Below are positions 1 through 6,726 of a stretch of 19,897 nucleotides of DNA, in pieces. A model generated the notes under the pieces. It was not told the origin of the DNA, did not search any database, and was given only the letters and a program-made list of their open reading frames with translations. Location: assembly GCA_036556985.1 (NCBI GenBank), contig DATBIK010000034.1:1-19897 (forward strand). Reading direction: 5' to 3'. Each line of letters starts with the position of its first letter. Positions within the stretch are counted from its first letter, which is position 1. The translations under genes and the position numbers were made by a program. This DNA comes from JAPSGM01 sp036556985 (GTDB taxonomy: Bacteria; Chloroflexota; Limnocylindria; QHBO01).

Positions 1-318
1 CTCTGCTGCCCCGACCAGGTTGGCGAGCGCCATCACCGGCATGAGGACGACCGCGGGCACCGGAGGAAAGGGCGAGTACTGGCCGCCGTCCGGCGCCGGG
101 ACGAGCTCGAGCCAGGGCCGGTCGACGGGGATCGAGAGGCGCCCGTCGAGGAAGGCCCGCGCCAGCGGCACGTACGAGTCGGAGCCGGCCTCGGTGGGGC
201 CGGTGAGCCAGTAGGCCACCAGGGCCAGGAGGGTCAGGACGCCGCCGGCGATCAGCTCCGGCGTGACGCGGCTGGCTCGCGCCGCGGTATCGGTCCGGTC
301 ATCGGTGCGGCCGGTCAT
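1..318 (-). CDS. Polytopic membrane protein, probable GT-C/GT39-like glycosyltransferase (N-terminus only)
   Basis: The visible part is 106 residues from an ATG at 318 to the window edge, with no stop, so the gene continues beyond the window. Residues 1-21 are charged and probably cytoplasmic; 22-40 form the first membrane helix; a loop with GSDSYVPLARAFLDGRL at about 45-61 and QYSPFPPVPAVVLMP at about 80-94 leads into a second helix. An acidic residue in the first outer loop, followed by a tyrosine/proline-rich re-entry into the membrane, resembles GT-C fold enzymes (PMT/ArnT-like, using polyprenyl-phosphate sugars). That family call is my recognition of pattern, not proof; it could be an uncharacterised multi-pass protein. 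The start is supported by TATCAT seven bases upstream, suggesting leaderless expression, and by lying only 18 bases past the tRNA-Arg 3' end. There is no clear Shine-Dalgarno. Confidence 0.6.
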   Translation of the reverse strand, partial: MTGRTDDRTDTAARASRVTPELIAGGVLTLLALVAYWLTGPTEAGSDSYVPLARAFLDGRLSIPVDRPWLELVPAPDGGQYSPFPPVPAVVLMPVMALANLVGAAE

Positions 319-325
319 CCGGCGG

Positions 326-331
326 ATGATA
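326..331 (-). promoter_or_regulatory. Putative -10 box (TATCAT) for the membrane protein gene
   Basis: TATCAT lies on the minus strand between the tRNA-Arg CCA end (337) and the ATG at 318, with seven bases to the start codon. Transcription starting about seven bases downstream would give a leaderless message beginning at the ATG. No convincing -35 can be named, because that region lies within the tRNA gene. Confidence 0.4.
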
Positions 332-336
332 GGGAG

Positions 337-412
337 TGGCGCGCCCGGCAGGAGTCGAACCCGCAACCTTCTGATCCGAAGTCAGACGCTCTATCCATTG
401 AGCTACGGGCGC
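337..412 (-). tRNA. tRNA-Arg: tRNA-Arg (anticodon UCG, reads CGA)
   Basis: A full 76-nt cloverleaf can be drawn on the minus strand. The 7-bp acceptor stem is GCGCCCG with CGGGCGC. The D arm is GCTC/GAGC. The anticodon stem is TCTGA/TCAGA with loop CTTCGGA, giving anticodon TCG. The T arm is GCGGG/CCTGC with a TTCGACT loop. The discriminator is G and CCA is encoded in the DNA (337-339). The anticodon and the A20-type D loop agree with arginine. The intergenic stretch 413-621 upstream holds no gene I can support; it should contain the tRNA promoter, but I cannot place one with confidence. Confidence 0.97.
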
Positions 413-621
413 GTGCGTCACGCTCAGATCGAGCGGAGAAACCGACCGGCATTGTGCCACAGCATCCAGAGAGCGCCGCCGGGTCGGTTCCGCCATCGTC
501 TCCAGCGCATGATGGCCATGCTGCCGCCAACGAGACTGCGGCGGTCGTTGCCGCCTCGCACTCGAAAGCTGTCGCGTTCTGGAGCGCGGTCCGCGTCGAG
601 GCTGGCGGCCTTGGCGATTGG

Positions 622-1455
622 CTAGCGGCCGATCTGGGCCAGAGCCGCGGCCGGATGCTTGGTGAGGAAGGCGCTGACGCCGTTCCGCTGGGACCGCCGC
701 AGAACCGATAGTTCCTTTCCGTCGGCGCGCGCCTCGTTCACCCACGCGATCACGGGCCTGCCGGCATCCCGAACCTTCCGGGCGCTCGCTTCCTCCACGG
801 CCTCCACCAGGAATGCGTCGGCCTGGGAGCCGCTGCCCGCCTCCGAGAGGAGGAGCACCGTCTGCACGGCGGGGTCCAAGGCCTCGATCGCCGCCACTTC
901 GCGCTCGTCGCGGCACAGGATCGTCAGCGGGTGGCCGGCCACCAGCGCGACGAGCTCCGTGGCGTCGCCGCTGCTGGCGTGCTTCACGTCCAGGTAGATG
1001 CGGCCGGCGTAGTCCTTCAGGCCTTCCAGCACCGCCGTCAGCCGGGGAACCCGCAGCTCCTGATGGACTTCCGGCCGATATCCGTGCCCACCGTCGACGA
1101 TGGCCGCGGCAATCTCCATATCGCCGAGCTCCGCGATGCGCCCCGTGCGGTCTGTGGTGCGGTCGAGCGTGGGGTCGTGGATGACCCACCACGTCCCGTC
1201 TGCCGAACGATGGACGTCCATCTCGATGCCGTCCACGCCCAGGTCGGCGGCCGCCCAGATGGCCTCGGCCGTGTTCTCCGGGAAACGGTCCACGTCTCCG
1301 CGGTGCGCGACGATGAGGATGGAGCCGGCAGGACTGGCATGTGCGGAAACCGGCGGCGAGGTCGCGGCGTCGCGTGCCGGTCGGGCCGACTCGCATGCGG
1401 CCACTCCCAGCGTGGCGGCACCGGCAAGCGCCGCGACCATGGCCCGCCATCTCAT
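622..1455 (-). CDS. Glycerophosphodiester phosphodiesterase family lipoprotein
   Basis: This 277-residue protein hydrolyses glycerophosphodiesters (deacylated phospholipids) to glycerol-3-phosphate and an alcohol, in a TIM-barrel GDPD domain needing divalent metal. Seen directly: an N-terminal hydrophobic segment (about 4-20) ending in a lipobox-like GVAAC with Cys21, so it is probably lipid-anchored outside the membrane. Family hallmarks follow: HRG at 51-53 (catalytic His51, Arg52), PENT at 59-62, EMD at 78-80 (metal-binding Glu78, Asp80) and HDP at 93-95 (second catalytic His93). All key residues are present. The ATG at 1455 is preferred over TTG at 1464 because it places TAGGGT eight bases upstream and still gives a good signal peptide. 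Its neighbours offer no clear operon partner. It probably salvages lipid headgroups or turns over glycerophosphate polymers; the substrate cannot be read from the sequence. Confidence 0.93.
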   Translation of the reverse strand: MRWRAMVAALAGAATLGVAACESARPARDAATSPPVSAHASPAGSILIVAHRGDVDRFPENTAEAIWAAADLGVDGIEMDVHRSADGTWWVIHDPTLDRTTDRTGRIAELGDMEIAAAIVDGGHGYRPEVHQELRVPRLTAVLEGLKDYAGRIYLDVKHASSGDATELVALVAGHPLTILCRDEREVAAIEALDPAVQTVLLLSEAGSGSQADAFLVEAVEEASARKVRDAGRPVIAWVNEARADGKELSVLRRSQRNGVSAFLTKHPAAALAQIGR

Positions 1456-1463
1456 CAACGCCA

Positions 1464-1469
1464 ACCCTA
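1464..1469 (-). promoter_or_regulatory. Putative -10 box (TAGGGT) for the GDPD gene
   Basis: TAGGGT on the minus strand is separated from the ATG at 1455 by eight bases. There is no Shine-Dalgarno between them, so a leaderless transcript starting at or next to the ATG is likely. No recognisable -35 element was found. Confidence 0.4.
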
Positions 1470-1550
1470 CCCCAGGCTGCTGGTCGACCGCGGACGACCG
1501 GGACGGCGCTGGCGCACCCGCGGCGACCCGCTACCGCTGAGGCGACGGAT

Positions 1551-1715
1551 CTAGGCGGACCCTCCCGCGCCGACGACGCGCATCCCCAGCGCGCCGACCA
1601 GAACGCCGGCGCCGATCAGGAGCACCCCGGCCAGGTCATAAGCCGATCCGACCACCACCCCGATACCTGCGGCCGAGATCGCCATGCCCCCCATCAGCGC
1701 GAGCGCGTTGCGCAC
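1551..1715 (-). CDS. Small two-helix membrane protein
   Basis: A 54-residue protein starting with GTG at 1715. It has a short basic N-terminus followed by two hydrophobic, glycine/alanine/valine-rich segments (about residues 7-25 and 29-47), joined by a short SAYD turn, and ends in a small flexible tail. The start is fixed by a good Shine-Dalgarno (CGGAGGA) seven bases upstream. A longer open frame exists back to 1856, but it would put proline-rich low-complexity sequence and an intergenic hairpin into the protein. It lies between the DUF296 gene and the GDPD gene on the same strand. I do not recognise a family; two-helix proteins of this size can be envelope modulators, toxins or transporter accessories, and nothing here decides among them. 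Confidence 0.65.
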   Translation of the reverse strand: MRNALALMGGMAISAAGIGVVVGSAYDLAGVLLIGAGVLVGALGMRVVGAGGSA

Positions 1716-1804
1716 GGGCCATCCTCCGTGTGTGAGTGGCGCCGCCGGTGGCGGCACCGGCGGCGAAGTCCATGCTGCGGCGACGCGGCCCTCGCATTGA
1801 AGTG

Positions 1805-1816
1805 GCCCGATCGGGC
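1805..1816. repeat. 12-bp perfect palindrome upstream of the small membrane protein gene
   Basis: GCCCGATCGGGC is its own reverse complement. It lies in the gap between the DUF296 gene (stop at 1879) and the 54-residue membrane protein gene (start 1715), about 90 bases upstream of the latter and 15 bases from a larger hairpin. It has no loop, so it is more likely a protein-binding site than a terminator, or it may be chance in GC-rich DNA. Confidence 0.4.
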
Positions 1817-1830
1817 TCCCCTCCCCCGGA

Positions 1831-1859
1831 CCGTTGGCCGCGCCGGGCGCGGCCAACGG
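1831..1859 (-). terminator. 13-bp GC-rich hairpin downstream of the DUF296 gene
   Basis: The arms 1831-1843 and 1847-1859 are perfectly complementary over 13 bp around a 3-nt loop. The hairpin begins about 20 bases after the minus-strand stop codon at 1879. There is no T tract after it, so it is either a U-less terminator or an mRNA-stabilising 3' end for the ABC-DUF296 transcription unit. Confidence 0.6.
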
Positions 1860-1878
1860 GTCGGTCCCGTGGTCGCCG

Positions 1879-2307
1879 CTACCAGAGGGCGAGGCCGGTG
1901 ACCTCGTCGGGGGTGCGCTCGAGCTCGACGCCGGTCATCTCCCGCAGGGTGACCTCCGCGACCCAGACCGGGTTGCCGGGCAGCAGGTGGCCGCCGACGG
2001 TGTCCCCCGCGCGGCTCGAGAACGTGGCATGCGCGTGGAGGAAGGGCTTGCCCTCCTTCATCGAGATGTTGCCGACGAAGCCGGACAGCTCGTGGTGCTC
2101 GTCGCTGCCGCCCTCGACATAGCGCAACGCCTCCTGGTCGTAATAGGCGAACGCCGAGCGCTGGACGGCCCCGACCACGCTCACCCACGCCGCGCCGATG
2201 TCGTTCTCCGCGCAGAAGCGCTCGATCTCCTCCACCAGGTCCGTGCCGGTCTCCAGCCGTCCCACGAACGTCCGGCCCGGCTTGGCCTCCCAGAAGCGCG
2301 TTGGCAC
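1879..2307 (-). CDS. DUF296/PPC-domain (PCC) protein
   Basis: This 142-residue protein matches the stand-alone bacterial PPC/DUF296 fold, which in plants is fused to AT-hook DNA-binding motifs and in bacteria forms trimers. Seen directly: PFLHAHATF at 88-96 and GGHLLPGNPVWVAEVTL at 105-121, the family signature, with His91, His93 and His107 placed as in members that bind metal. No AT-hook is present, so DNA binding is not implied. The start is GTG at 2307, chosen for the strong GGAGGAGG Shine-Dalgarno just upstream; the much longer open frame upstream is the antisense of the permease gene. It follows the permease stop by 23 bases and is probably co-transcribed with it. The biochemical role of bacterial DUF296 proteins is not established. 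Confidence 0.9.
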   Translation of the reverse strand: MPTRFWEAKPGRTFVGRLETGTDLVEEIERFCAENDIGAAWVSVVGAVQRSAFAYYDQEALRYVEGGSDEHHELSGFVGNISMKEGKPFLHAHATFSSRAGDTVGGHLLPGNPVWVAEVTLREMTGVELERTPDEVTGLALW

Positions 2308-2330
2308 CCTTGCCTCCTCCTTTGGTCGTG

Positions 2331-4868
2331 CTACTCGAAATGCCGCAGGTTGTCGGTCACCGATGTGCGCGCCGCCGCGCGCGCGGGGTAGACGCCCGCT
2401 GCCGAGGCGACGCCGATACCCAGCAGCACGACGGCTGCCAGCACCGTCCAAGGGATCGCCAGGCCCGCCGCGAACTCGCGCGGGCCGGACAGCGTGACCG
2501 TCGTCCACGCTACGAGCAGGCCAAGCGCAGCGGCCACCAGCCCGCCCACGGCGCCGATGATGGCGGCCTCGGACACGACCATGGCCTGCACCTGGCCGAC
2601 GGTCATCCCGTGGCTGCGCAGGATCGCGATCTCGCGCGCCCGCTCGGCGACGCCCATGGCCAGGGTGTTCACCACGCCGAGGCCGCCGATGAGCACGGCC
2701 AGCAGGGCAAGCACGTCGAACAGGCCGATGAGGCGGCCGAGCGATCGGCCGAGCTGCTCGGCAAGGTCCGCTGCCGTCACCGGCTGGCCGCCGAAGCCGA
2801 ACGCCTTGTCCGCGAGGTCCGCTTCGAACGCGGCGAGCGGCACGTCGTCCTGGGCCGCCACCGCCCACAGCTCGGCGGTGGACAGACCGTACGTGTCGCG
2901 CGCCTCGGTGAGGCTGACGATGAGCGCGCCGTCGACGCCGCGCGACGGGATCGAGTACGCGACCACCCCGGCGACCTCGAGCGGCCGCGGCTCGCCGCCG
3001 GGGAGCGCCACGCGCACCGTGTCGCCGACGGCCAGCCCCTCGCGCAGCGCGACTGGCTCGGGGACGAGCACCGCTCCTCCGTCCCGCAGCGCCTCGAAGG
3101 CGGCGGCACGCCGGCCTTCGACCAGGATCAACGCGCCCTCGTCCTGCCACACCGTCGGATCGATGCCGGCCAGCCATGCCTCGCGCGCCGTCCCGTCGCG
3201 GACGAGGACCGCCGGCGACTCGACGATGGGCGTGGCCAGCCGGGCGCCGGTGATGCCTTCGATCTCCGGGCGCATGAAGTCCACCTCGTCCGCGATGCCG
3301 AGGCGCAGGCCGTAGCCTCCGGGCAGGATGGAGGCGACCCAGCGGTCCGCGGTGGCCCGGGCGCTGGCGGAGACCGCGGAGAGCGCCACGACCGCCGCCA
3401 GCCCGATGGTCAGCGCGCCCACCGTCAGCGCGGTCCGCACCCGGTCGCGGCCGAGGTTGGCCCGACCGAGGAGCCCCTCGGCGCCGAAGAGGAGCTCGAA
3501 CGGGCGGCCCACGATGGCCGCCAGCGGTCCGAGCAGCACCGCGGCGAGCAGCGTCCCGGCGAGGAGCACCGCGACGGTGAGTACCGCGCCAGCCGCCGAG
3601 CCATCGCCGCGGTCGAGGGGGTAGAACGCCACGCCCAGGAGCACGGCCGCCGCGACGAGGCCCGCCAGCCACGGCAGCCGTTCGCGAAGCGTTCGGCCCG
3701 GCTGCCGCGACGGTCGCAGCGCCTCGAGCGGTGTGACGCGGGACGCGATCCAGGCGGGGATGGCGGCGGCCGCCACGGTCATCAGCGCCCCGAGCGCGAA
3801 GGCGAGGCCCAGCGCGCCGACGTCGAACGGGATGCCGGTGACGAGGACGGCGCGCGTGCTGCGCAGGAACGCGATGAGCAGGACCGCCACGAGCAGCCCC
3901 AGCACGACGCCCACCGCGCCGCCGATGACCGCGAGCGCCGCGCCCTGGCGCAGGAAGATGCCGAGCACCTGGCGCGCGGTGGTTCCGGCGGCGCGCAGCA
4001 GGCCGATCTCCCGGGTCCGTTCGGTCACCGTCATGCCCAGCGTATTCGCCACGAGCACGGCGCCCACCGACAGCGCCACGATGCTGAACAGGAAAGCCAG
4101 CCCGGCGAACCCGCCCTGGGCGCGACCGAGCTGCTCCTCGGCATCGGCCACGGTCTCGACCACGAACGGCTCGGTGAAGGTGGCGTCGATGGCGGCCTCC
4201 ACGTCGTCGGCACGGTCCGGCGCGAGCTGCAGGTCGACGTAGCGCACGGGGACGGGGACCTCGAACGCCTCGGCAAGGAAAGCGCGGTTCAGGACCATCA
4301 CCGACCCCGAGGCGAGCGCCCCGAAGCCGGCATCCTCGAGCAGGCCCACGATTCGGACGTTCGGCACCTCGAGCCGATGACCGACCAGGATGAGCTCGTC
4401 GCCGATGGCAAAGCCGTTCTGCGCGGCCCAGCCCGCGCTCACCACCACCCCGGCGGGAGCGTCGGGGTCGACGAAGGACCCCCGCTCAACGTTCGCGCTG
4501 CGCAGTCGGAGCTCGTCGGCGGCATCCACGCCGACGAGGAGCATCGAGAAGGTCCGGTCGTTCTCGCTGGGCGTCGTGCTCACCACGCCGCGCTTCTCTG
4601 ATACCGCCGCGGCGTTCAGGACTCCGGGGATCTGGCGCAGGGCGGTGACGCTGCGCGGCGTGAAGCCGTCGGCGCCGAAGGCGCGGACGCGCAGCTCGGC
4701 GGTGCCGTAGAGCTCCTGCGCCGCGCGACGCACGGCCTCGGTGGTGGCCTGGCTGGCGATGAGCGTGGCCGCGAGCACCGCCACGCCCAGCGCGACCCCG
4801 ATGACGGTGAGGGCGGTTCGCAGCGGCCGGGCGGCGAGGCCGCGCCAGGCGAGGTCGCCGAGGCGCAT
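2331..4868 (-). CDS. ABC transporter permease, FtsX/MacB-like, duplicated (845 aa)
   Basis: Membrane subunit of a LolCDE/MacB-superfamily ABC system. The hydropathy pattern gives about ten helices: one at about 14-40, a MacB_PCD-like extracellular domain to about 250, three FtsX-domain helices at about 253-276, 306-333 and 348-374, two linking helices at about 398-452, one at about 478-501, a second extracellular domain to about 710, and a second FtsX triplet at about 713-737, 768-792 and 801-827. Each FtsX triplet is followed by the typical ER.REI.LLR(A/S) coupling segment (TERTREIGLLRAAG and AERAREIAILRSHG). Two FtsX domains in one chain mean a single polypeptide can supply both membrane halves for the ATPase encoded just upstream. 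The ATG at 4868 lies five bases after the ATPase stop, indicating translational coupling. Such systems move lipoproteins, lipids or peptides, or transmit force rather than transport; the substrate is unknown. Confidence 0.93.
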   Translation of the reverse strand: MRLGDLAWRGLAARPLRTALTVIGVALGVAVLAATLIASQATTEAVRRAAQELYGTAELRVRAFGADGFTPRSVTALRQIPGVLNAAAVSEKRGVVSTTPSENDRTFSMLLVGVDAADELRLRSANVERGSFVDPDAPAGVVVSAGWAAQNGFAIGDELILVGHRLEVPNVRIVGLLEDAGFGALASGSVMVLNRAFLAEAFEVPVPVRYVDLQLAPDRADDVEAAIDATFTEPFVVETVADAEEQLGRAQGGFAGLAFLFSIVALSVGAVLVANTLGMTVTERTREIGLLRAAGTTARQVLGIFLRQGAALAVIGGAVGVVLGLLVAVLLIAFLRSTRAVLVTGIPFDVGALGLAFALGALMTVAAAAIPAWIASRVTPLEALRPSRQPGRTLRERLPWLAGLVAAAVLLGVAFYPLDRGDGSAAGAVLTVAVLLAGTLLAAVLLGPLAAIVGRPFELLFGAEGLLGRANLGRDRVRTALTVGALTIGLAAVVALSAVSASARATADRWVASILPGGYGLRLGIADEVDFMRPEIEGITGARLATPIVESPAVLVRDGTAREAWLAGIDPTVWQDEGALILVEGRRAAAFEALRDGGAVLVPEPVALREGLAVGDTVRVALPGGEPRPLEVAGVVAYSIPSRGVDGALIVSLTEARDTYGLSTAELWAVAAQDDVPLAAFEADLADKAFGFGGQPVTAADLAEQLGRSLGRLIGLFDVLALLAVLIGGLGVVNTLAMGVAERAREIAILRSHGMTVGQVQAMVVSEAAIIGAVGGLVAAALGLLVAWTTVTLSGPREFAAGLAIPWTVLAAVVLLGIGVASAAGVYPARAAARTSVTDNLRHFE

Positions 4869-4873
4869 CGGCC

Positions 4874-5620
4874 TCAGAGGCCCAGGGCGGCCAGGCGGGT
4901 GATCAGCGGCCGCGCATCGTGGTCGCTCCGGCGCCCAAGCTCGATCTCGTCTAGGATCGCCCCGTCCTGCACGACGAGCACCCGATCGGCGTAGGCCGCT
5001 GCATGCGCGGCGTGTGTGACCAGCACGATCGTCTGGCCCAGGCGTTCGCACGAATCCCACAGGAGGTCGAGGATCTCGGTGCCCGTCGTGTAGTCGAGGT
5101 TGCCGGTCGGCTCATCGGCGAGGAGGATGGCCGGCGCGGTGGAGAGCGCCCGCGCCAGGGCGACGCGCTGCTGCTCACCTGCCGAGAGCTGATCCGGCCG
5201 GTGAGCCGCCTTTGCGCTCAGGCCCACCAGCTCGAGGAGCTCGTCCACTCGTGCGCGGTGGTCCGCCAGCGTGCCGCCGGCGATGAGGAACGGGAGGGCC
5301 ACGTTCTCGGCCACGTTGAGCAGCGGGATGAGGTTGAAGAACTGGAACACGAAGCCGGTCTTGGCCCGGCGGGTGAGCGTCGCACCCTCCTCGTCGAGCT
5401 GGCTGATGTTCACCCCGTCGATGACCACCTCGCCGCTCGTCGGCCGGTCGAGGCCGCCGAGCACGTGGAGCATCGTCGACTTCCCTGACCCGGAGGTGCC
5501 CATGATGGCGAGGAACTCGCCCTCGTTCACGCTCAGCGACACGCCGCGCAGCGCCTCCACCGAGCTGGATCCGACCGGGTAGCGCTTGACGAGGTCGCGC
5601 GCCTCGAGGATGGCTGGCAT
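4874..5620 (-). CDS. ABC transporter ATP-binding protein, LolD/MacB family
   Basis: A 248-residue cytoplasmic ATPase that powers the adjacent FtsX-type permease. All motifs are visible: Walker A GTSGSGKST at 41-49, Q-loop Gln93, ABC signature at 145-149, Walker B ILLADEP at 165-171 and the H-loop His203. The signature reads LSAGE instead of the usual LSGGQ/E. The segment ENVALPF after the Q-loop and the D-loop NLD are typical of LolD/FtsE/MacB ATPases. The ATG at 5620 fits an ATPase N-terminus and has TAGACT seven bases upstream, suggesting a leaderless mRNA. It is the first gene of a unit continuing into the permease (5-base gap) and probably the DUF296 gene. Confidence 0.95.
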   Translation of the reverse strand: MPAILEARDLVKRYPVGSSSVEALRGVSLSVNEGEFLAIMGTSGSGKSTMLHVLGGLDRPTSGEVVIDGVNISQLDEEGATLTRRAKTGFVFQFFNLIPLLNVAENVALPFLIAGGTLADHRARVDELLELVGLSAKAAHRPDQLSAGEQQRVALARALSTAPAILLADEPTGNLDYTTGTEILDLLWDSCERLGQTIVLVTHAAHAAAYADRVLVVQDGAILDEIELGRRSDHDARPLITRLAALGL

Positions 5621-5627
5621 GCGCGGC

Positions 5628-5633
5628 AGTCTA
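5628..5633 (-). promoter_or_regulatory. Putative -10 box (TAGACT) for the ABC ATPase-permease operon
   Basis: TAGACT on the minus strand lies seven bases before the ATG at 5620 and no Shine-Dalgarno intervenes. It sits in the 50-base gap behind the CAP gene, next to a hairpin at 5645-5670, so the ABC operon probably has its own promoter. Confidence 0.4.
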
Positions 5634-5644
5634 GACCGATGCCC

Positions 5645-5670
5645 CCGTCCGCGAGGGCCAGCGGAGACGG
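5645..5670 (-). terminator. Hairpin directly after the CAP-protein stop codon
   Basis: CCGTCCGC at 5645-5652 can pair with 5661-5670 (GCGGAGACGG) as eight base pairs with a 2-nt bulge and an 8-nt loop. It abuts the stop codon (5671-5673). No T tract follows, so it is a candidate terminator only. Confidence 0.4.
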
Positions 5671-6594
5671 CTACAGGAAGAAGCCGAGCAGCGAGCCGAG
5701 AACCGTCTCGACCAGACCCCCGTCGCGGGCCGTGGCGGCCTCCACGCGCATCGGGCTCGGCGCCGCGGCCATCTCGGCCGGGGCGGCGAGGAGCGCGTCC
5801 AGGTCGTCGGTGCGCGCCAGCGCCCGAGCCGCGTCTGCCGCGGTAGGCCGATCGAGGCTGGCCACCATCGTGGCCTCGCCGAGGTCCCGCGCGGCGGGCG
5901 CAGCCGGCCGGTCGACCCGGTAGCTGTGCGCGTCGCGTCGAGCGCGGGCGGGCTGGGCGTCTGCCGCGTTGCCGTTGTTCCCTGGCGGCGGCGGTGGCGG
6001 GTTCGTGCTGCCCGGCGGTGGCGGCGGGGGCGGAGAGCTGGATCGGGCCGCCATGAAGAGCTCGGTGTAGAAGCGCGGGTTGCGCAGCTTGCCGAGGAAC
6101 ATCACGCCGTCGGCACCGTACGCGCCGACCCCGCCATGCGTGAACGACGGCTCCAGCACGTTGGCGCGGTGACCGGGCGAGTTCATGAAGCCCTCGTGGA
6201 TCAGGACCGGCGAGTCGCTGTCAGAGGCGCCACTGTTCCAGCCGATGTTTTCGCCGCCCCACGAGTAGTTCAGCCCGTTCGTGTCGTACCAGTGATAGAC
6301 CTGGTAGCCGGTGCCGAGGATGGTGTGGCTGAAGTAGTCGCGCTGGACCTGGTCCTTGCTGCGCCATCGGGCCAGGGAGACCAGGGTGCCATGCTGCACG
6401 ACGGCGCGCCGGCCGTTGTTCACGCGAGCCCCGTTCATGAGCTGCCAGAGCGTGGCCTCGGCGCTGCCCTGGTTCCAGCCGGTCGTCGTGGCCGGCGCCC
6501 AGGTGAGGAGCGCCGCCGCCATGAGGGCGGTGCCGGCCAGTCCGATGGCGCGCCGCAGTGCGCGTGGAGCATGTGTCGTTCGGGGATCGATCAC
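5671..6594 (-). CDS. Secreted CAP/SCP-domain protein with proline-rich linker
   Basis: A 307-residue exported protein. Residues 1-15 are basic and 16-36 hydrophobic (APA-type end), a plausible signal peptide. The CAP (SCP/PR-1, PF00188) domain occupies about 44-182. The hallmark residues are seen: FSH with His90, GENI with Glu115, and GHRANVL with His142 and Arg143, with GVGAYG preceding the last strand. A linker of two proline runs (188-194 and 199-204) follows, then about 95 residues of alanine-rich sequence ending in a hydrophobic tail LVETVLGSLLGFFL. Bacterial CAP proteins are extracellular, often bound to cell wall or lipids, with no agreed enzymatic activity. There is no LPXTG motif; the C-terminal tail could dock to a membrane. 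The GTG start at 6594 has TACCGT seven bases upstream and no Shine-Dalgarno. Confidence 0.92.
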   Translation of the reverse strand: MIDPRTTHAPRALRRAIGLAGTALMAAALLTWAPATTTGWNQGSAEATLWQLMNGARVNNGRRAVVQHGTLVSLARWRSKDQVQRDYFSHTILGTGYQVYHWYDTNGLNYSWGGENIGWNSGASDSDSPVLIHEGFMNSPGHRANVLEPSFTHGGVGAYGADGVMFLGKLRNPRFYTELFMAARSSSPPPPPPPGSTNPPPPPPGNNGNAADAQPARARRDAHSYRVDRPAAPAARDLGEATMVASLDRPTAADAARALARTDDLDALLAAPAEMAAAPSPMRVEAATARDGGLVETVLGSLLGFFL

Positions 6595-6601
6595 GACCCT
6601 G

Positions 6602-6607
6602 ACGGTA
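6602..6607 (-). promoter_or_regulatory. Putative -10 box (TACCGT) for the CAP gene
   Basis: TACCGT on the minus strand is followed after seven bases by the GTG start at 6594. The same hexamer occurs at 7373-7378 on the plus strand, again just before a start codon. Leaderless transcription is implied. Confidence 0.4.
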
Positions 6608-6670
6608 CCGGCCGCCCGGCGGTTCGGTCAGTAGCGCTCTGGTCCCGTCCAGGGGGGTGACCATGGGCCG

Positions 6671-6684
6671 GCCCAGTACTGGGC
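6671..6684. promoter_or_regulatory. 14-bp perfect palindrome in a divergent intergenic region
   Basis: GCCCAGTACTGGGC is a perfect palindrome lying between the divergent CAP gene (start 6594, minus) and the kinase gene (start 6727, plus). Loop-free dyad symmetry between divergent promoters suggests an operator for a dimeric regulator, but no regulator gene is adjacent and the sequence could arise by chance. Confidence 0.4.
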
Positions 6685-6726
6685 ACGTCCACCCATCGGT
6701 CCCATCCGGGCGGCCCGCGTGGCACG

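Noticed and set aside
188..204. Proline runs of the CAP protein (DNA about 5980-6030) as a repeat array or CRISPR-like element
   Set aside because: They are short proline codon runs inside a coding linker (residues 188-204), with no regular spacer.
454..711. 85-residue open frame on the plus strand starting with GTG at 454
   Set aside because: Its second half is antisense to the well-supported GDPD gene, it has no Shine-Dalgarno, and its sequence is low-complexity Ala/Pro/Ser without a recognisable fold.
2301..4601. 766-residue open frame on the plus strand
   Set aside because: It is antisense to the FtsX-type permease and its composition (Arg, His, Gly, Gln-rich, no hydrophobic pattern) is that of a GC-rich shadow frame.
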